Program-made: the position numbers and the translations under genes | From: Paenibacillus sp. 1001270B_150601_E10 | GTDB taxonomy: Bacteria > Bacillota > Bacilli > Paenibacillales > Paenibacillaceae | NCBI RefSeq assembly: GCF_015558675.1 | Contig: NZ_JADMOL010000002.1 | Span: 161,975 to 225,974 of the forward strand | DNA: 64,000 bases | Reading direction: 5' to 3' | Part shown: positions 33,655 through 42,763 of the stretch, one piece after another | How the letters are laid out: each line of letters opens with the position of its first letter | Numbering within the stretch: position 1 is the first letter of the stretch | The notes under the pieces: generated by a model | The model's input: only the letters and a program-made list of their open reading frames with translations | Database searches by the model: none | Told to the model about the DNA's origin: nothing

Positions 33655-34149
33655 TTATCCTTGAGCCTGCATGGCAGCCCATTCTTCACGGCTTGGCCCA
33701 TATACGCCAGGTACCACAAGTCCTGCTTGACGCATCAGAACGGTCATCTGTCCACGATGATGGGCTTGATGCTGAATGAGGAAGCGAAGAGTATTCGCAT
33801 TGGAACTGTCGCGTCCAAAGACATTGCGAACTTCGCTCAAAGCTTCATCGTTAAACGAGGATTTGATAACCTCTACGAAGCTGTTATTGGATTGTTCATA
33901 TCCTTCAACAATCGTTGAAGCTTCCTCAGGCGTGTTGCGATAGTCTCCGAGGCTGATGGTTTCAAGACCAATCTGTTGTGCGAATACTGGGATACTGTGG
34001 GCAATGTGCCAAGCAAGCTCGCCTAGCTTATAGTGTTCAGGCGCAATTTGCTGCGAAAGAGAGGCATCAGTAAGCTGCTGCAGTACTTTCATTGTGGTTT
34101 GGGTTTCAACATTCCATTCGTTCAAAAACTCTTCCACGGTTCTAAACAT
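33655..34149 (-). CDS. DinB-family (DUF1572/YfiT-like) four-helix metalloprotein
   Basis: A 164-residue protein with the DinB four-helix bundle. Metal-ligand-type histidines occur in GELAWHIAHS (about 50) and in QHQAHHRGQMTVLMRQAG (about 130), followed by the conserved VPGVYGPSREEW. Many relatives are thiol-dependent transferases (bacillithiol/mycothiol S-transferase-like); the substrate here is unknown. AGGAGGG precedes the ATG. Confidence 0.87.
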   Translation of the reverse strand: MFRTVEEFLNEWNVETQTTMKVLQQLTDASLSQQIAPEHYKLGELAWHIAHSIPVFAQQIGLETISLGDYRNTPEEASTIVEGYEQSNNSFVEVIKSSFNDEALSEVRNVFGRDSSNANTLRFLIQHQAHHRGQMTVLMRQAGLVVPGVYGPSREEWAAMQAQG

Positions 34150-34275
34150 TGTATCCCTCCTAAAAGGATTGCATGATGACCATCATCAGCGCGTATTGGG
34201 TTGGCATTTTGTGTCACTCGTAGTATAGCGAACTCTTGTTTGCAATGCAAATAGAGAAGGGATGAGCGAATCCAT

Positions 34276-34314
34276 CAAAAAAAGCAGCTCCTCCATAGGC
34301 GAAAGAGCTGCTTT
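34276..34314 (-). terminator. Intrinsic terminator of the TrhA-family gene
   Basis: AAAGCAGCTC pairs perfectly with GAGCTGCTTT. On the minus strand seven T residues follow. It lies 78 bp after the stop codon of 34392-35033. Confidence 0.85.
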
Positions 34315-34391
34315 CCATAATCATATAAAATTGAAGATCTTATGGTATTGAAAACACCACGGCTTCATTCCATAAAGGAATAATAGGTCAG

Positions 34392-35033
34392 CTAAATCTG
34401 CACGAGAGTCAATACACTCAAGAAGTGAGTAATGGATCCTGCAAGTACAAAGAGATGCCAGATCATGTGGTGGAACGGAAATGCACGCCATACATAAAAA
34501 ATGGTGCCGACCGAATACAGGATCCCGCCTGTAACAAGCAGGTTAAGCCCGACTGCAGGCATTGTGCTGGTCAGTGGCCCCCAAGCAATCACAATAATCC
34601 ATCCCATTAAGAGATACAGGGCTGTGGAAGCAAATAGGAACTTTTTCGTGAAAAAGGCTTTAAATACGACACCACCGATGGCAATGGCCCATACAATCCC
34701 GAACAGTGTCCATCCAAGCTTAGGAGGCAGGGCAAGCAATACAATTGGCGTATAGGTTCCGGCAATAAACAAGTAGATGGAAGAATGGTCAAACGTCTCA
34801 AACAAGTCTTTGACCTTTCCTTCAGGAAAGCTGTGTACCAGGGTTGAGGCCGTGTACAACAATACCATGGTTACGCCATAAATCGTAAAGCTTACGACAT
34901 GCATCGGACCGCCATAGATTGCTGCAAATACGATCAGTAGGGTTAAGGCTGCAATACTGAGCACAACGCCGATGCCGTGTGTTATGGCGTTGGCAATCTC
35001 TTCACCGCGTGAATACGTGTGGGTGTTCGCCAT
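34392..35033 (-). CDS. Hemolysin III / TrhA (PAQR family) membrane protein
   Basis: A 213-residue protein with seven predicted membrane segments and the PAQR/hemolysin III signature residues: ITHGIG near the N-terminus, FDHSSIYLFIAGTYTP in the middle, and FPFHHMIWHLFVLAGSITHF near the end. In bacteria TrhA proteins affect membrane-lipid homeostasis rather than haemolysis. AAGGAAG precedes the ATG at 35033. A single-gene unit. Confidence 0.92.
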   Translation of the reverse strand: MANTHTYSRGEEIANAITHGIGVVLSIAALTLLIVFAAIYGGPMHVVSFTIYGVTMVLLYTASTLVHSFPEGKVKDLFETFDHSSIYLFIAGTYTPIVLLALPPKLGWTLFGIVWAIAIGGVVFKAFFTKKFLFASTALYLLMGWIIVIAWGPLTSTMPAVGLNLLVTGGILYSVGTIFYVWRAFPFHHMIWHLFVLAGSITHFLSVLTLVQI

Positions 35034-35332
35034 CGTCTATCAACTTCCTTCCACGTGCTTCTGCCAAGAAAAGCAGACAGCGTATCTTCTTTCTCTATTG
35101 TATCGAACTCGGCTTGCCCCTGCAAATGAAGCTTTCATGAATCATGGACAAGGGGCGAAAGGAGCAGGGAAGGCAGGATAATGAAGACAGCTGTCGAACA
35201 CAAAAGGAATAAGCATCATCGAGAAGCATATTCGATACATATGATCTCGCTTGAATTGTAAGCACTTACTCAAGCCGACAAGAGACCGTCGGTCAGGTAA
35301 AGCGGCTGCTTCTTGACCACTGGAGGGATACG
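35034..35332. other. Intergenic region between trhA-like and the MoxR operon
   Basis: About 300 bp. It holds a short hairpin CCGAC/GTCGG near 35275-35292. A 26-codon frame at 35181-35261 (starting MKTAVEHKRN) has only a weak ribosome site and I do not call it. No convincing promoter stands out. Confidence 0.4.
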
Positions 35333-36292
35333 ATGGAACGTTTAGAAATTACAAATCTTGCACGCCGAATTAAACAAAATGTGAGCCAGGTGATTGTGGG
35401 GAAGGAAGAGACGATTGACCTGTTATTTGTAGCGTTGTTTACAGGAGGGCATGTCCTGTTGGAAGATGTGCCGGGAACAGGAAAGACCTTGCTCGCAAAG
35501 GCGATTGCCAAGTCGATCGATGGGCAATTCAAGCGCATTCAATTTACACCTGACTTGCTGCCAACGGATTTGTCCGGCATGAATGTCTACAGCCAGAAAA
35601 GCGGAGAGTTTCATTTCCGACCAGGTCCTGTATTTACAAATATCTTATTGGCAGATGAGATTAACCGAGCAACGCCTAGGACGCAGTCCAGCTTGCTCGA
35701 ATGCATGGAGGAGCGGCAGGTCAGCATTGATGGAGAGACGTATATTCTCGACAAGCCGTTTCTCGTATTGGCGACACAGAATCCATTGGACAATTATGGG
35801 ACATTCCCTTTGCCGGAGGCTCAGCTTGATCGCTTCATGATTAAGCTTGCTATAGGGTATCCAAGCTTTGAGGAAGGCATCGATATTCTTAAACGCTTCC
35901 GTGCGGACGACCCGCTAGCTTCCATTAAGCCGGTAGCGGCGAAGGAAGAGATCGTAGCCTGCCAGAAGCATTATGTCGATGTCCGAGTGGATGAAGCGAT
36001 CATCAGCTATATCGTTCGCCTTGTAGAGGCTACCAGACAGCATCCGGATGTTGCCCTTGGTGCAAGTCCTCGTGCCAGTCAGGCGCTGCTTCGTGCGGTT
36101 CAAGCGTATGCCATCATCAAAGGAAGAGATTATGTCACTCCAGATGATGTAAAGGCTATGCTCGTCCCTGTGCTTGGACACCGCCTGCTATTTCATCATA
36201 ATCAGCATTCACGCGATGTGCAGGCAGAAAAAGCGCTTCAAGCGATTGTGAAGCAGGTTGCGGTTCCTGCCGAGCCTTCTGTATCGGAGTGA
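35333..36292 (+). CDS. MoxR-family AAA+ ATPase
   Basis: A 319-residue AAA+ protein with Walker A EDVPGTGKT, Walker B ILLADEINRATP, sensor region ATQNP and the arginine-finger-type segment AQLDRFMIK. The C-terminal lid domain contains GASPRASQALLRA. MoxR ATPases act as chaperones in protein or cofactor maturation, often with DUF58 proteins, as here. A consensus-like GGAGG precedes the ATG. The DUF58 gene starts 6 bp after its stop. Confidence 0.93.
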   Translation: MERLEITNLARRIKQNVSQVIVGKEETIDLLFVALFTGGHVLLEDVPGTGKTLLAKAIAKSIDGQFKRIQFTPDLLPTDLSGMNVYSQKSGEFHFRPGPVFTNILLADEINRATPRTQSSLLECMEERQVSIDGETYILDKPFLVLATQNPLDNYGTFPLPEAQLDRFMIKLAIGYPSFEEGIDILKRFRADDPLASIKPVAAKEEIVACQKHYVDVRVDEAIISYIVRLVEATRQHPDVALGASPRASQALLRAVQAYAIIKGRDYVTPDDVKAMLVPVLGHRLLFHHNQHSRDVQAEKALQAIVKQVAVPAEPSVSE

Positions 36293-36298
36293 TCGAAC

Positions 36299-37405
36299 AT
36301 GCCTCTGCATTGGTTGCTGTTATTCGCAGGCATTGGAGTTGCGGGACTTGGTCTGCTCTATAATCGGTTATCCCTTAAACGGCTAAGCTACTCACGTCAC
36401 TTTACGAAAGATCGCATGTATGCAGGTGAATCGCTTGAAATGGTCGAGATGATCCGAAATGATAAGCTTCTGCCTTTGCCGTGGGTGCGGCTTGAGTCCA
36501 TGATCCCAAGTTCATTACTTTTTGAAAGCCAGACGAATCTAGAGATGAGCATTGGCGACGTGTCTCAGAATCATAAAAGCTTATTTTCGTTAAACGGTTA
36601 CCGTCAGGTGATAAGAAGGCATCAATTAACTTGCACCAAGCGCGGTGTCTTCAAGCTGGATACGGCTACGCTAACAGTAGGAGATCTGTTCGGGGTATCG
36701 GAGAAGGTTAAGCAAATCCCGCTTCAGATTGAGCTAATGGTCTATCCTGCGATCGTCAATCTACGAGATATTCCATTCTCGAATAAAAGCTGGATTGGCG
36801 ATATTACGGTACGGCGCTGGATCATGGAGGATCCATTCTGGAAGTCGGGGGTCCGTCCTTATCAGGCGGGGGACTCTCTAAAGTCTGTCCATTGGAAGGC
36901 GACAGCGAGAACGCAGTCGCTGCAAGTGCATCAATTGGATTACACCGCTGATCGCAAGTTGATGATTGTTGTGAATGTGGAAACCGATGAGAAGATGTGG
37001 GACAAGGTAACCAAGCCTGAGCTTGTAGAGCAGGCGCTGTCTTATGCAGCCTCGATCGCTCATGTCTCGATCCAGCAAGGCATCGAGACAGGCTTCTGCT
37101 GCAACGCCTATTTGCCTGAGATGCCAAAGGGACAGATGATGCTGATCCCGTCAGCCGCAGGGTCTCATCACTTGCAGGCGATGATGGAAGCGATGGCGAA
37201 GCTTAAGCTTGAGCTGTCCTTATCCTTTATGACGATGATGAAGGAATGGGAGGAAGCCTCGAACACAGACTTTCTTATTTTATCGCCAATTGAGCCTTAT
37301 GACGCGGAAGCGAGCATCCGACGGATACGCCAGCGCGGCAATACGGTGGATATCATCAAGCTGCAAAAGGATGAGAAGACTACAGGGGAGGGGGCAAGCG
37401 CATGA
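36299..37405 (+). CDS. DUF58 domain protein
   Basis: A 368-residue protein with an N-terminal membrane hairpin (about 4-22 is hydrophobic), a beta-rich region and the DUF58 core (DPFWKSGVRPYQAGDSLKSVHWKATAR near 180-205). The vWA-like C-terminal part has lost the obvious MIDAS motif. It is the usual partner of MoxR ATPases. GGAGTG precedes the ATG. Its last codon overlaps the ATG of the next gene (ATGA at 37402-37405). Confidence 0.88.
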   Translation: MPLHWLLLFAGIGVAGLGLLYNRLSLKRLSYSRHFTKDRMYAGESLEMVEMIRNDKLLPLPWVRLESMIPSSLLFESQTNLEMSIGDVSQNHKSLFSLNGYRQVIRRHQLTCTKRGVFKLDTATLTVGDLFGVSEKVKQIPLQIELMVYPAIVNLRDIPFSNKSWIGDITVRRWIMEDPFWKSGVRPYQAGDSLKSVHWKATARTQSLQVHQLDYTADRKLMIVVNVETDEKMWDKVTKPELVEQALSYAASIAHVSIQQGIETGFCCNAYLPEMPKGQMMLIPSAAGSHHLQAMMEAMAKLKLELSLSFMTMMKEWEEASNTDFLILSPIEPYDAEASIRRIRQRGNTVDIIKLQKDEKTTGEGASA

Positions 37406-38739
37406 CGACCTCCAAAAGGGCTTCCTACTTCATCAAAAGATGGCTAGCGGTATGGGTTGAATATGTGATGTTCTTTCCGATCTACGGAGGATTGGCATGC
37501 CTGCTGCTTCCTGAGAGCGAATGGAATATATGGTGGTTCCTTTGGTTTCCACTGATGGCACTGGCAGGTGCTGTCTGGCGATTGCTTATTCCCTGGAAGA
37601 GGGAACGGCTGTGGCTTGTGGCTATCGGTTTCCTTTTGGGGATTGGGCTGATCGCAGGGATGACCCAGTTCTGGCTTACTTGGCAGGAAGCGGTGCTTGG
37701 ATTAGTTCTATACTTCTTGTTCATAAGAGGCATTCAAGCGATGTCTCGTCCTAGAGCCATGATCGAGCGGCATTGGCAGTTTACTGGAATCGGATTAACT
37801 CTTGTTGTTTACGCAGCATCTCACTATGTGGATGACATCGAGGTGTTAAATGGATATTTATCCGTAACGGGCATGATCGCTCTATTGATCCTGCTCTTTG
37901 ATAGCAATCATCAGCAGCTAGTAAGAGCAAACCGAGCGTTGAAGGGAAGCGAAGGACAGGTTCCGAGATCCATTCATTCCTTTAACAGAAGATATCTCGT
38001 ATGGTTTATCGTTGGAGTGGTGGTCATCGTTCTGCTTCTGTTCAGTTCCGTTATGGACCGGGTAACGCAGCTTCTGCATGATTGGCTGGCCATGATCTTG
38101 AAGCCGGGTGAGACAGGAGAGCCTGCGCTGCCACCGTCATCGACTAGTAATCCGAATGACCTCTTAGCGGGACTTGGTGAGGCGAAGGAGCCGAGTGCAT
38201 TCGCCAAGCTGCTTGAGCGCATCATGATTGGAGCAGGATGGCTGCTTGTCATAGCGCTGACGGCATGGGTATTGTATCTTTTATTCAAAAAAATGATCAA
38301 AACCTGGATGCCAGGACTATGGAAGAAGCTCACCCGTTGGCTAAAGCGCCAAGAAGGGGGAACGATCAGTCAAGGATATGTGGATGAGGAGACGGATTTG
38401 TTCCAGTGGGAACGCCTTCGCCATCGTATGACAGAGCCTTTTTCTAAGGTGATGGAGCGAATAAGCAGGAGAAGCACGCGCATCGAGGACTTCGCGACGA
38501 ACAAGGAGCGGATTCGGTTCCTGTATCGAGACCAGGTGAAGCGTGCGGTTAAAGACGGCTATGAGCGCCACGAGTATCTTACTCCTTCAGAAACGCTGCA
38601 CAGCATTGCAAGCGATCGGCGCGGAGAAGAACAGAACTCGTTATCACAGCTTGCATCCGTGTATAATGATGTCCGCTATGGAGACAAGGACGTTTCCGAT
38701 GAGGATGTCAAGAAGCTCCGTCGGCAGTTGGATCGTTAA
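37402..38739 (+). CDS. Membrane protein with C-terminal DUF4129 domain, lacking a transglutaminase core
   Basis: A 445-residue protein. The N-terminal half has about six to seven membrane segments (to about 220), then a Pro/Ser linker, another segment near 285-305 and a cytoplasmic C-terminus. The last 60 residues (RDQVKRAVKDGYERHEYLTP... to KKLRRQLDR) look like DUF4129. In the similar B. subtilis operon (yeaC-yeaD-yebA, from memory) the third protein is much longer and carries a transglutaminase-like domain between these parts. That domain is absent here. Third gene of the MoxR-DUF58 operon. Confidence 0.8.
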   Translation: MTTSKRASYFIKRWLAVWVEYVMFFPIYGGLACLLLPESEWNIWWFLWFPLMALAGAVWRLLIPWKRERLWLVAIGFLLGIGLIAGMTQFWLTWQEAVLGLVLYFLFIRGIQAMSRPRAMIERHWQFTGIGLTLVVYAASHYVDDIEVLNGYLSVTGMIALLILLFDSNHQQLVRANRALKGSEGQVPRSIHSFNRRYLVWFIVGVVVIVLLLFSSVMDRVTQLLHDWLAMILKPGETGEPALPPSSTSNPNDLLAGLGEAKEPSAFAKLLERIMIGAGWLLVIALTAWVLYLLFKKMIKTWMPGLWKKLTRWLKRQEGGTISQGYVDEETDLFQWERLRHRMTEPFSKVMERISRRSTRIEDFATNKERIRFLYRDQVKRAVKDGYERHEYLTPSETLHSIASDRRGEEQNSLSQLASVYNDVRYGDKDVSDEDVKKLRRQLDR

Positions 38740-38756
38740 TCGATCGCATAAGAAAG

Positions 38757-38884
38757 AGACCTTCACTCTTCAGACTAAGCGATCGAGCATGCCTTGAAAG
38801 CAGTTGGAAGAATAGGCATTCTTCCAAATTCAAATCTAGAGTGGACGCATGCTTGATCCTGAAGAGAAAGGTCTTTTCTTTTTG
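38757..38884. terminator. Large nested inverted repeat acting as a bidirectional terminator
   Basis: Outer arms (38757-38773 with 38859-38874, and GATCGAGCATGC 38781-38792 with GCATGCTTGATC 38847-38858) enclose a perfect 10-bp hairpin TTGGAAGAAT/ATTCTTCCAA (38804-38827). A T-rich tail follows on the plus strand. It lies between convergent genes. Confidence 0.7.
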
Positions 38885-38922
38885 TTTACATGATGAAAGA
38901 TAAAGTCCTTCGTGAACTTAAT

Positions 38923-41538
38923 CTACCAGTTGGAACCGCCAGAGGATTGATTGTTATTGTTGTTATCTGAACCCCAGCTAGAACCGCCGGAGCTGTTAGA
39001 GCTATCGCTGCTTCCCCAGCTTGATCCCACCGAACTATTGCTGCTATTGTTCCACGCTGCCTGCTCACGTCTTCGCTGCTCTGCACGTTTCGCTTCTTCG
39101 ATGCGCCGTTCCTCTGCCAGAACAGATTGGTAAGCGGCATCCATAGTAGAAATGAGGCCAGCCAAGAGCGCGACTTCCCGAGCAGCTTGGTCATAGGAGC
39201 CTCTTCGCATTAGATCATTCACTGAAGACATGATGCTTGCATGCTGCGCCTGATATCTTGACACATGAATCTTGCGATTCGCTTTTCGATAGGTTGACTG
39301 ATACCGGCGCTCCAGCTGCTGAATTTCCCGCTCGGCGTTTTTCTTCTGCACGGACGCGTATTCCACCTGTTGAAGATAGCGCTCTGCTCGCTCTTGATAC
39401 TGCATGGCGAGATCAGCTAACAGCTCTACATCATATGGTGGGGCTGTCATCATTTGCTGAATCCCGTTCTTCAGCTTCGAGAGCTCACTTTCCTCCTGTG
39501 ACCACATGCGAACCAAGCCATGACGGACGATAAGGGTCATCCCTTTATCCAATGCCTGATCGCCCCGGCCTTGCAGACGGCGTGATTGCTCGAATGACTG
39601 ATCCAGTCCTTGCACGAGGGATTCGAATCGCTTTGCCAGCTCATGCTGCTCTTGCACCTGTCTGAGGTGCAGATCAAGCATTTGATGAGCTTCCTCATAT
39701 TCCTGTATTTCCTCTGAGCTCAAGTGTCGAATGCGTGCGAGTTCCCGCTGAGCCTCCGTAATGGCAGAACGGCCATGATGGACCTCCATGTATTCATTCT
39801 CCCAATGCTTCTTCCGATACTGCTGCTCTGCATGGGTGGACCAGGACTGTGTAGTCAGGTCCAGCTTCGAATAGGCAACAACTTGTTGTTGAAGCGTCTC
39901 GATATCTTGATCATTTCGGAGCTTCAGCTCTTTGATGCGAATGGTCATTTGCACGGCATCAGTCACCAACTGGGCAGAAGACTGGGCAAGCTTCGCGACT
40001 TCGGCCATTCGGCCGAGCTTCAACTGCTCCAGCATTTGCTCATTCTGCTGCTGAGCTTGGTCAAGCGTTCCATAAGGATCGATCCGGATCAGCTTCAGCC
40101 GATGCTCGTTTACGATCGATTCTATTTTTTGAACGGCCTGCTGTCTTGTGTCTGCAAATTGGCGATACCGCTCCGCAAAGCCAGAAACCGCTTTTACATC
40201 CGTGTCATATTGCTCGAGCGCTCTTTGAACTTGATTCATAAGCTCATTCGCACCAACGGGATCGAAGGCATCCATATCATCAACGGTTTGAAGCTGATGG
40301 ATGATCTGATGGCCTCGCTGTTCAAGCTCAATGAGCGACCAGCTTCTTGTGTGCTGCTCTGCACGATAGAGCCGCTCTAGCTGCTGCATCCGTTCACGAC
40401 TTGTCTGCAGCTCTTGCACAAGTTCCTTTTCTGTCTCCTCAATCTTCGCAATTCGAGCGATTTGCAGGTTGTTGCTCTCATTGCGAGCTTCAACCAGTTC
40501 CTTTGCCGTTTTGTACTGCTGCTTATAGCTCGGCATCAGAAGCTGCAGCAGCTTAATGCGGCGAAGCTCTTCACCAGCTTTTTGGATGATGATGAGATTG
40601 TCAGTCAATTGAACCTCAATCTCCTTCGCCTCTTGGAGCGTATTGCCTTGATAAATATTCGAATACGTTTGAACACGGCCGAGCCCTTTGCTTGCATCCG
40701 ACATGGTGTCCGGAATACGCTGCATGAGCCGTTTATACATGAACAGTCGATAAAAGAACAGCAATACAAACACAGCTGCCACCGAGATAAGCATAACCAG
40801 CGCAATGGTGGACCAAGGCAAGCTTTGAAGGCGCTCGGCTAGGCTAGGCCCCTTATTCACTTGAGAGTTCGTGCCACTATGAGGGCTAGAGACTCCATTG
40901 CTGCTTGCATCCTTGGATGGATTGGAAGGGGATGTTGTATTGGATGAGTCCTGTTGATCTGTGTCTGCTGGAGCTTTATCTTCAGGTGTATCCGCACCAG
41001 GCGCGGCCTTTAAATTCTCGGTTGCCTGCATCAGCCGTATGGCCGCTCGAGCGAAATTCCCTTTCTTAGCCTCCGGGATGAAGTGGGCGTCCACAAATTC
41101 ACTCAGCTTCTGCCCAACCTGGCCGTCTCCGTTATAGTCATCTGGCAGCGCGTCAATCTTGTCCCGAAGCGCAGCATTGTTAAAATTCATCTCCACGCGG
41201 CGCTCCTGCTTGGAGAGAACGATCAGGATCTCATCCGTGGTAAGCTCCCAGGAGCGATAGACATTGGTGGCGTAGGTGCTTGGCTCTTCTCCTTCAAAGC
41301 TGTCCACCGTGAGCAGGTAATAGGTATACTTCTGGCCTTGGGCAGCCTGCTTAATATAGAAAATGGATTCCTTCGGGATCATACCGGCTGTATCTTGGAC
41401 AAGCCCTTGCTTCTTAGGCAGTGAGGCAGCAGCCGATACTGAACCAGGTAAGACTGTTCCCAAAATAAGCAGCAAGACCATAAAGGGAATGGCAAGCATA
41501 TGACAGCTGCGGACAGCAGTTTGCTTAGGGTGGTTCAT
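38923..41538 (-). CDS. Very large TPM-domain membrane protein with long coiled coil
   Basis: An 871-residue protein: a signal peptide (about 14-36), a TPM (TLP18.3/Psb32/MOLO-1) domain outside the membrane (about 42-175, with DTAGMIP and TTDEILIVLSKQERRVEMN), a Pro/Ser/Asp linker, and one TM helix (about 243-265). About 550 residues of Gln/Glu/Arg-rich coiled coil in the cytoplasm follow, then a Ser/Asn/Gly/Trp tail (about 830-871). Ordinary TPM proteins are about 250 residues, so the coiled coil is a large addition. The layout (outside sensor, single TM, long internal coil) recalls a structural or septation-ring-like protein, but that is only a shape analogy. AGGAGTG precedes the ATG. It faces the MoxR operon. 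Confidence 0.8.
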   Translation of the reverse strand: MNHPKQTAVRSCHMLAIPFMVLLLILGTVLPGSVSAAASLPKKQGLVQDTAGMIPKESIFYIKQAAQGQKYTYYLLTVDSFEGEEPSTYATNVYRSWELTTDEILIVLSKQERRVEMNFNNAALRDKIDALPDDYNGDGQVGQKLSEFVDAHFIPEAKKGNFARAAIRLMQATENLKAAPGADTPEDKAPADTDQQDSSNTTSPSNPSKDASSNGVSSPHSGTNSQVNKGPSLAERLQSLPWSTIALVMLISVAAVFVLLFFYRLFMYKRLMQRIPDTMSDASKGLGRVQTYSNIYQGNTLQEAKEIEVQLTDNLIIIQKAGEELRRIKLLQLLMPSYKQQYKTAKELVEARNESNNLQIARIAKIEETEKELVQELQTSRERMQQLERLYRAEQHTRSWSLIELEQRGHQIIHQLQTVDDMDAFDPVGANELMNQVQRALEQYDTDVKAVSGFAERYRQFADTRQQAVQKIESIVNEHRLKLIRIDPYGTLDQAQQQNEQMLEQLKLGRMAEVAKLAQSSAQLVTDAVQMTIRIKELKLRNDQDIETLQQQVVAYSKLDLTTQSWSTHAEQQYRKKHWENEYMEVHHGRSAITEAQRELARIRHLSSEEIQEYEEAHQMLDLHLRQVQEQHELAKRFESLVQGLDQSFEQSRRLQGRGDQALDKGMTLIVRHGLVRMWSQEESELSKLKNGIQQMMTAPPYDVELLADLAMQYQERAERYLQQVEYASVQKKNAEREIQQLERRYQSTYRKANRKIHVSRYQAQHASIMSSVNDLMRRGSYDQAAREVALLAGLISTMDAAYQSVLAEERRIEEAKRAEQRRREQAAWNNSSNSSVGSSWGSSDSSNSSGGSSWGSDNNNNNQSSGGSNW

Positions 41539-41790
41539 TTCTTCACTCCTTTAATGATGAGTACTCTGTTTTAGCCGTACAGCCATCCCTCATTGCAAGG
41601 ATGCAATGGGCAAGGCATACAGCATGAACGGCAATACCGATGTGGATATACCTATGTATACGAATCAAATGATCAATCGGTTGATTTATTTCTATTGAAA
41701 GCGAAAAGGTAGCGTTTGTCTATGATAAGTACGGAAAAAGCTCGTAGGGGTTAAGGGAGGGTAGAAAAACATTTTTAATACATTAAACAA

Positions 41791-41813
41791 TATTATTGAA
41801 ATGGTATTATTGA
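41791..41813 (+). promoter_or_regulatory. Direct repeat overlapping the -35 of the NAD operon
   Basis: TATTATTGA occurs at 41791-41799 and again at 41805-41813, 14 bp apart. The second copy overlaps TTGACT. It is a candidate operator, possibly for the NrtR-like protein encoded first in the operon. The palindrome CGAATTCG (41847-41854) at the start site is an alternative. Confidence 0.35.
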
Positions 41814-41838
41814 CTTCTGCCATCATTCCATATAAGAT
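41810..41838 (+). promoter_or_regulatory. Predicted promoter of the NAD salvage operon
   Basis: TTGACT (41810-41815) and TAAGAT (41833-41838) have ideal 17-bp spacing. Transcription would start near 41845, about 27 bp ahead of the first start codon. Confidence 0.7.
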
Positions 41839-41871
41839 ACAGATAACGAATTCGCGTATGAGGTGATGTTC

Positions 41872-42666
41872 ATGTCCGATACAACCATGACCGAGGAACA
41901 ATTTTTACAAAGCTATGATCCTACCCGCTATGAACGTCCGATTGGGGTCCCGGCGGATATTGTGCTATTCACCGTAACGAGTGAGTCGATAACGGGCAGC
42001 ACGAAGAGCCTGCCTAAGCGAGAGCTTAAGGTGATGCTGATTAAGCGGAAAGGCCATCCGGACAGAGGGAAGTGGGCGCTGCCAGGCGGCTTCTCTTCTC
42101 CACAGGAGACGCTGTACGAGGCTGCCAAGCGGGAGCTCGTAGAGGAGACAGGTGTCGATGATATTCACTTGGAGCTGCTGGGCTTATATGATACGCCGGG
42201 ACGAGATAAGCGCGGCTGGGTTATCTCCGCTGCATTCGTGGCCTTGGTGAATGAGCGGTATCTTGAGAAGCGCAAGGCGAACGACGATGCCGAGGAGGTT
42301 CGATTGTTTTCGATGGAAGAAGCGCTCCAGCTTGAGCTGGCCTTTGACCATCGTAACATCTTGGAGGATGCCAGGAAGCATACAGAGCGCAAGATGCTGG
42401 TGACCACGATCGCTCGCGAGCTGCTTGATCTGACCTTTACGCTTGCAGAACTGCTGCAGGTCATTCAGACCGTGGTACCCTCCTATACCATTACGAAGAC
42501 CAATTTTATTCGAAAAATGCTGAATACGAGAAGCCATCCGATCGTAGAGCCAGTTGAAGGTGAATGCTCTACTGCTTATTCACAGCGTCCGGCGCAGCTT
42601 TACCGCTTTGTAGACGGGTATGTCCCGTCGCTCTCGATATATGTGGATGCACCAAGCCGCTCGTAA
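41872..42666 (+). CDS. Nudix hydrolase with NrtR-like C-terminal winged helix
   Basis: 264 residues from the ATG at 41872 (GAGGTG six bases upstream). The Nudix box is complete: GFSSPQE, seven residues, RELVEETGV (about 70-92). It therefore probably still hydrolyses an ADP-ribose-type substrate. The C-terminal 90 residues (VVPSYTITKTNFIRKMLNTR... RPAQLYRFVDGY) look like the winged helix of NrtR, the Nudix-related regulator of NAD synthesis. Directly downstream lie a nicotinate phosphoribosyltransferase gene and a nadD-like gene. A regulator that senses an NAD metabolite is likely; an ADP-ribose pyrophosphatase is the alternative. Confidence 0.82.
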   Translation: MSDTTMTEEQFLQSYDPTRYERPIGVPADIVLFTVTSESITGSTKSLPKRELKVMLIKRKGHPDRGKWALPGGFSSPQETLYEAAKRELVEETGVDDIHLELLGLYDTPGRDKRGWVISAAFVALVNERYLEKRKANDDAEEVRLFSMEEALQLELAFDHRNILEDARKHTERKMLVTTIARELLDLTFTLAELLQVIQTVVPSYTITKTNFIRKMLNTRSHPIVEPVEGECSTAYSQRPAQLYRFVDGYVPSLSIYVDAPSRS

Positions 42667-42763
42667 TGCTGGTTGACCAGAATTTGAATGCCTATTCTTA
42701 GCCTTCAGCATAATGGGAATAATGAAGGATAACGGGAAGCATATGGAAGGAGCTGTTGGAGAT

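Larger units (their letters stand above)
41539..41871. other. Intergenic region upstream of the NAD operon
   Basis: About 330 bp between divergent genes. The right part holds the NAD-operon promoter and a direct repeat (described separately). A 30-codon frame at 41606-41698 has a marginal ribosome site and no terminator, and is not called. The left part shows nothing further I can name. Confidence 0.4.

Noticed and set aside
38757-38884. Insertion sequence or MITE
   Set aside because: There is an inverted repeat, but no transposase and no obvious target duplication. It is placed exactly as a terminator, so it is kept only as a curiosity.
41606-41698. 30-codon frame in the NAD operon upstream region
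   Set aside because: Marginal ribosome site, no terminator and no recognisable sequence.
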